A stretch of DNA of 40,894 nucleotides from the IMG/VR virus record IMGVR_UViG_3300005531_000018, positions 1 to 40,894 of that record; one strand, written 5' to 3'. A model generated the notes under the pieces. The model worked only from the letters and a program-made list of their open reading frames with translations, did not search any database and was not told where the DNA came from. Positions 37,778-40,894 of the stretch are shown here, in pieces. Source of the stretch: a virus. The first letter of the stretch is position 1; the number at the start of each line of letters is the position of its first letter. The translations under genes were made by a program, and so were the position numbers.

Positions 37778-38035
37778 ATGAGTCAGGAACAGAACAAGGA
37801 ACGTGTCTTGTGGTTCAAGTCGGTCCTCCTGGGCGTACCCGCCGGGGAAGGCGGGAAGAGGCGGGTGTCGATGGCCAACTCCATCGAGGGGGCGAGGTCG
37901 TGGGCGTATGCAATGCTCTCCGCGGAGCCCGAAAATAGCCCCGCCTTCGTCCGGACCTACAAAGTCGTCGAGGCTCCCGTCGAGGACCTCGACGTCGCAT
38001 CGATTCCAAAAGGGTACAGGCCACCGTCGTCATGA
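37778..38035 (+). CDS. Small hypothetical protein
   Basis: An 85-aa protein starting directly after the previous stop. It has a beta-like opening (RVLWFKSVLLGVPAGEGGKR), a helix (NSIEGARSWAYAMLSAEP) and a further strand (VRTYKVVEAPVEDLDV). The last codons overlap the next start (ATGA). Function unknown. Confidence 0.55.
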   Translation: MSQEQNKERVLWFKSVLLGVPAGEGGKRRVSMANSIEGARSWAYAMLSAEPENSPAFVRTYKVVEAPVEDLDVASIPKGYRPPSS

Positions 38036-38214
38036 GATTCTATACCTTTATCGCCATCTTCGTCCTTCTCTCCGATTGTTTGGACATCTACGGAGGATTC
38101 CACCATCTCCCCGTGAATTGGGCGTGGTCCATCGGGTGGCCGTTAATCGTCACCATCCTTATCCACGCCTACCTCGTCCCGTGGTTCCTATGGGAGTCGA
38201 GGAAAAAACTATGA
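38032..38214 (+). CDS. Small two-span membrane protein
   Basis: A 60-aa protein, starting in an ATGA overlap. Hydrophobic segments at about 3-21 (FYTFIAIFVLLSDCLDIYG) and 31-52 (AWSIGWPLIVTILIHAYLVP) would span the membrane twice, with a basic end (ESRKKL). It is followed by another ATGA overlap. No family recognised. Confidence 0.55.
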   Translation: MRFYTFIAIFVLLSDCLDIYGGFHHLPVNWAWSIGWPLIVTILIHAYLVPWFLWESRKKL

Positions 38215-38462
38215 ACACTCTCTTCAGACTTCATCTCGAAAGGCTTTCCATCTGCCCGTGTGGTTTTGGTGTTCTCGACGATTCCATCCCAATCGGGACC
38301 ATCTACGTCGCCGACGTCACCACATTCAGGCGCGGATTCACCTATAAGTGTGGTGGGTGTGGCCGTATCCAGAAGAATAGTGTGGCCGTTATCAATTGTT
38401 CTCAACAACTCCATCCGGAAAGACCGATGGCCCCTCTACCATTCGGACTATTCACCATCTAA
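38211..38462 (+). CDS. Putative zinc-ribbon protein
   Basis: An 83-aa protein. Two Cys pairs, CPCG near residue 14 and CGGCG near 47 (YKCGGCGRIQ), are spaced like a small zinc ribbon; a further single Cys follows. Such proteins often bind nucleic acid or act as transcription helpers. The N-terminal ATG overlaps the previous stop and the next gene starts 4 nt after its stop, so it is within an early operon. Confidence 0.6.
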   Translation: MNTLFRLHLERLSICPCGFGVLDDSIPIGTIYVADVTTFRRGFTYKCGGCGRIQKNSVAVINCSQQLHPERPMAPLPFGLFTI

Positions 38463-38466
38463 CCTC

Positions 38467-39279
38467 ATGATCTCCATCGACGACCGGATCGGTAGCATCG
38501 AACTCATCCCCACTCTCCAATCCCTTGCCCCGATCCTCATCAAACCATCCTCTGGCATCCCCATCCCCGCGGTCTCCTCGACTCGGCTCCTTTGCGGGGA
38601 CGCCTGTTTCGACGGCCTGGGCCGCGACAACAAACACACTCACGTCGGGATCGAGCGTAAACGCATCCGCGACATGATGAACTCCATCCGGTCGGGGCGG
38701 TATTCGGGGAAGCAATTGCCGGAGATGCTCGACTTCTACGACCACTCCTACCTCATCATCGAGGGATACGTCAGATGCGGCCCCGGCGGCGATCTGGAAA
38801 CCCTGGTCACGACCGCCAACCCCCAGTCCACCACCCTGGGCGGACGCTGGTATCCCGTCATGGCCGGTAACCGGACCTTCCGCTATTTTGAACTCGACCA
38901 CTTCATCGCCACCATCGAGACCCACACCCCGGTCAAGGTCCGCCGCACCACCACCGACTTCCAGACCGCCGCCGAAATCCTCTCCATCTACACCCACCAC
39001 CAACGCCCTCCCGAATCCCACCACGCCCACCAAGCCCTCCACACCCCCCAGAACGTCGCCACAATCGGGAAGGCCGGTCTGGTGCGGCGAGTGGCGGCAT
39101 GTCTTAACGGGATCGGGTGGGAGAAGTCGGCCGCGGTCGCCCTCAAATTCCACACCGTCGAGGAGATGGTGTTGGCGGGGCCGAACGAGTGGAAGATGCC
39201 GGGGATCGGGAAGGTGTTGGCCCAAAAAGCGTTCGATCAGTTACGAGGAAAGTATAAAGACGAGAAAGAGGAACTATGA
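38467..39279 (+). CDS. ERCC4 (XPF/MUS81)-type nuclease with HhH domain
   Basis: A 270-aa nuclease from ATG 38467, chosen because it lies just after the upstream stop. ERCC4-fold motifs are visible: MISIDDRIGS (residues 1-10, the usual V-D-x-R-E strand, here D-D-R-I), RLLCGDACFDG (40-50, with GD), HVGIERKRIRDMMNSIRSGR (59-78, the IERK catalytic block) and YLIIEG (95-100). The C-terminus (about 195-265) has two helix-hairpin-helix-like segments (LVRRVAACLNGIGWEKSA, KMPGIGKVLAQKAFDQL). XPF-type enzymes cut branched DNA. The Glu of the first motif is replaced by Ile, which could weaken catalysis. Confidence 0.8.
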   Translation: MISIDDRIGSIELIPTLQSLAPILIKPSSGIPIPAVSSTRLLCGDACFDGLGRDNKHTHVGIERKRIRDMMNSIRSGRYSGKQLPEMLDFYDHSYLIIEGYVRCGPGGDLETLVTTANPQSTTLGGRWYPVMAGNRTFRYFELDHFIATIETHTPVKVRRTTTDFQTAAEILSIYTHHQRPPESHHAHQALHTPQNVATIGKAGLVRRVAACLNGIGWEKSAAVALKFHTVEEMVLAGPNEWKMPGIGKVLAQKAFDQLRGKYKDEKEEL

Positions 39280-39473
39280 GGAAGATTGTTGAATACATGA
39301 TCGTGACTGCATATGTCTCAGAAAACGGAGGAGGAGACGAAGAATTAGCAATAATTACTCTGGAACAATCTGTCCGTGGTGCGATGTCACAAGGGTGGGA
39401 ACCCATGGGTGGTGTAAGCATTTTTGATAATGATATGTTCACCCAAACCATGGTGAAATATGCCGACCAATAA
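39276..39473 (+). CDS. DUF1737-like small protein
   Basis: A 65-aa protein in an ATGA overlap with the nuclease gene. It has the pattern of DUF1737-type proteins: an opening strand (VEYMIVTAYVSENGG), a helix (LEQSVRGAMSQGW), the EPMGGVSIFDN strand and a closing TQTMVKYA. Function unknown. It is less GC-rich than its neighbours. Confidence 0.6.
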   Translation: MRKIVEYMIVTAYVSENGGGDEELAIITLEQSVRGAMSQGWEPMGGVSIFDNDMFTQTMVKYADQ

Positions 39474-39939
39474 ACCCACCCGCCCCCGTACCCCATCACG
39501 CCCACGCCGTCCTCGCCGCCCCCGCCCCATCGACCCGGCCGCCGCTTTCAACAAAGCCGTCAATGCCCTCCTCGATCACGGGGCCTCCGTCATTGACGAC
39601 TTCGCCGACCGGCTCCTGGACCGCCTCCTCAACCCCACCCCAATCGCCAATCCGATCCCCCCTCGCCCGCCGTCCGGCTCCCCTCACACCCCGCCGCCTC
39701 CTCCCCCTCCCCGTCCCCATCGCCGCCCCGCCACCCACTACGACGTCCTGGGGGTCTCCCCCTCCGCCCCCATCGAGGTCATCACCGCCTCCTGGAAAGC
39801 CCTCTGCAAACTTCATCACCCCGACCGCGGCGGAGACCTCGCCAAGAGTCAACTCATCAATCGCGCCCACGACATCCTCTCCGATCCCGTGAAACGCGCC
39901 GACTACGACCGCCAACTCCGCCATCAAGGAATCCTATAA
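39460..39939 (+). CDS. J-domain (DnaJ-like) protein
   Basis: A 159-aa protein overlapping the previous gene by 14 nt. The N-terminus is Arg/Pro-rich (about 1-25), followed by a helix (FNKAVNALLDHGASVIDDFA) and a Pro-rich linker (about 65-90). Residues about 92-155 are a J-domain: THYDVLGVSPSAPIEVITAS, the HPD signature at 120-122 (LHHPDRGGD), and INRAHDILSDPVKRADYDRQ. J-proteins stimulate Hsp70 ATPase; a C-terminal J-domain recalls viral co-chaperones that recruit host DnaK to replication or assembly. With the GroES-like gene, two chaperone adaptors occur in one element. Confidence 0.85.
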   Translation: MPTNKPTRPRTPSRPRRPRRPRPIDPAAAFNKAVNALLDHGASVIDDFADRLLDRLLNPTPIANPIPPRPPSGSPHTPPPPPPPRPHRRPATHYDVLGVSPSAPIEVITASWKALCKLHHPDRGGDLAKSQLINRAHDILSDPVKRADYDRQLRHQGIL

Positions 39940-39941
39940 CA

Positions 39942-40655
39942 ATGAACCTCGTCAAACCCTACGCCAACATCGAAAGAATAAACGGGAATCCCCCATCTTT
40001 CACACCGGCCGTAGCAGTCGGTGAACCTTTGGGTCGTAGCTTCCGCCTCCAGGGAATCCACGCTCTCCGCATAATCGAATGGTGCGGTCGCATCTCCCAC
40101 CGCTCCGAGGACGCCGTCACCGACACCTCCTGGGAACGTTTCATCCAGGCCGTCGTCCTCGATCACGGCGACTGGTCCATCACCGAACACGTCTCCGCCA
40201 CCGTGGGCTTCCTCGTAGATCGTGGCATCACCCACGAACTCGTCCGCCACCGCCTCTTCGCCTTCACCCAGGAGTCCACCCGCTTCGTCAACTACGAGAA
40301 GAAAATGCCCCCGTCCTTCATTGGACCGCACATCGAGGCCGACCCCGCCATCCCGATCTGGGCCTCTCTCATCTCCCATTGCGAGGAAGCCTACCGTCAA
40401 CTTCTTGGTCTCGGTGTCGCCCCCCAGTTGGCCCGCTCCGTCTTCCCCAACGCCCTCGCCTCCCGTATCGTCGTAACCGGCAACCTCCGCAACTGGCGAC
40501 ACTTCCTCCTCATGCGGACCACCAAAGAATCTCACCCCCAGATGCGCGAGGTCACCATCCCCCTCCTCGCCCAGTTCCAATCCTCCATCCCCCTCCTCTA
40601 TGACGACATCGCCCCCAACTCCCGCCAGATCGAGAACATGAGGAAACCGCGATAA
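39942..40655 (+). CDS. thyX: Flavin-dependent thymidylate synthase ThyX
   Basis: A 237-aa ThyX, which makes dTMP from dUMP using FAD, NADPH and methylene-tetrahydrofolate. The signature R-H-R-x7-S is present as RHRLFAFTQES (102-112), followed by TRFVNYEKK; the usual first Ser (RHRxxS) is Ala here. Other family features are DWSITEHVSATVGFLVDRG, HELVRHR, and QLARSVFPNALASRIVVTGN-type C-terminal motif with NLRNWRHFLLMRT. Length is normal. It starts 2 nt after the J-domain gene and its stop overlaps the next start (TAATG). It suggests independence from host thymidylate supply, as in many phages. Confidence 0.92.
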   Translation: MNLVKPYANIERINGNPPSFTPAVAVGEPLGRSFRLQGIHALRIIEWCGRISHRSEDAVTDTSWERFIQAVVLDHGDWSITEHVSATVGFLVDRGITHELVRHRLFAFTQESTRFVNYEKKMPPSFIGPHIEADPAIPIWASLISHCEEAYRQLLGLGVAPQLARSVFPNALASRIVVTGNLRNWRHFLLMRTTKESHPQMREVTIPLLAQFQSSIPLLYDDIAPNSRQIENMRKPR

Positions 40656-40894
40656 TGGAACACCAAATCAGTATCTACTCCGGTAGTGGGGGCTTCATCG
40701 CCCGATGTGTTTGTGGTTGGCAATCCCACACCACAGACGAAGGCTCCGCCGCGAATGCAGGTAACAATCACATTGAGAATCTCAAAACCGGAGACTCCGA
40801 ATGCCGCATCTGCCACAACCGAGGCTTCATCGTCGACGAGTTCGTCAACCCCATGACCGGCCTCTGTTCCGATTGCACCGACTTCCTCAAAACA
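40655..40894 (+). CDS. Partial zinc-finger-like protein (3' end outside window)
   Basis: At least 80 residues, starting in a TAATG overlap with thyX and still open at the window end. Cys pairs RCVCGWQ (near 18), ECRICHN (near 53) and LCSDC (near 73) suggest one or two zinc-binding sites. The N-terminus (ISIYSGSGGFIARC) is beta-like. Function unknown. Confidence 0.55.
   Translation, partial: MEHQISIYSGSGGFIARCVCGWQSHTTDEGSAANAGNNHIENLKTGDSECRICHNRGFIVDEFVNPMTGLCSDCTDFLKT

Noticed and set aside
1-40894. CRISPR arrays, tRNA and rRNA genes, insertion sequences
   Set aside because: No regularly spaced repeat array, no cloverleaf or conserved rRNA segment and no transposase-like protein was seen by eye. 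Small RNAs cannot be excluded.

Overview
The window is a densely packed, GC-rich, virus-like stretch, most simply a temperate bacteriophage or phage-derived element. Bacterial expression is supported by Shine-Dalgarno-like leaders (GAAAGGA or AAGGAG about 8-13 nt before many starts), one good sigma70-type promoter (TTGACA-18 nt-TATTAT at 30791-30820), intrinsic-terminator-like hairpins and tight ATGA/TAATG start-stop overlaps. Phage character comes from a minimal tyrosine recombinase, a Cro/CI-like repressor, ThyX, a MazG-like pyrophosphohydrolase, a transglycosylase-like lysin and many short unknown genes. The host is not identifiable. A PQQ-type propeller resembles proteins of soil bacteria such as Acidobacteria, which is only a hint.

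Layout. 1-5390: a chain of small + strand genes, most with one C-terminal membrane segment, a short basic tail and a variable, often Cys/Thr/Pro-rich ectodomain. 5442-9674: an NP-punctuated multidomain protein, a TylF-type methyltransferase and a two-domain glycosyltransferase. 9736-11918: a small beta-rich protein, an Arg-rich DNA-binding plus membrane protein, and a strongly expressed-looking 211-aa beta-rich protein that is my best capsid candidate. 12218-18460: beta-sandwich/jelly-roll-like proteins and two Asp-box beta-propeller proteins sharing a C-terminal module, likely spikes or receptor-binding proteins. 18478-23363: exported or membrane-anchored adhesin-like proteins, the PQQ propeller and the lysin. 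23350-26448: a small minus-strand pair, then Zn-ribbon protein, recombinase and membrane proteins. 26564-30595: GroES-like protein, a minus-strand operon (glycosyltransferase-like, papain-like peptidase, unknowns), a lipoprotein and the repressor. 30833-40894: early/replication genes (MazG-like, RHH protein, DinG/XPD-type Fe-S helicase, putative DNA-metabolism protein, Sak4-like ATPase, ERCC4 nuclease, J-domain protein, ThyX) with small unknowns between.

No terminase, portal, tape-measure or tail gene, and no DNA polymerase, is visible here. With the membrane proteins and beta-barrel proteins this suggests, but does not prove, a tailless membrane-containing virion; the missing genes may lie outside the window.

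The most striking signal is not a gene. A 14-mer, TTTTGCGGGTGAAT, occurs at 5427, 12181 (13/14), 18887, 28384 and 34943, always on the + strand. At each copy the + strand switches sharply from C-rich to G-rich, then drifts back to C-rich before the next copy, a sawtooth GC skew. The switch ignores gene boundaries and coding direction: one copy is inside a + strand signal peptide, another inside a minus-strand gene. This points to a DNA-level process such as repeated origin-like or primer sites.
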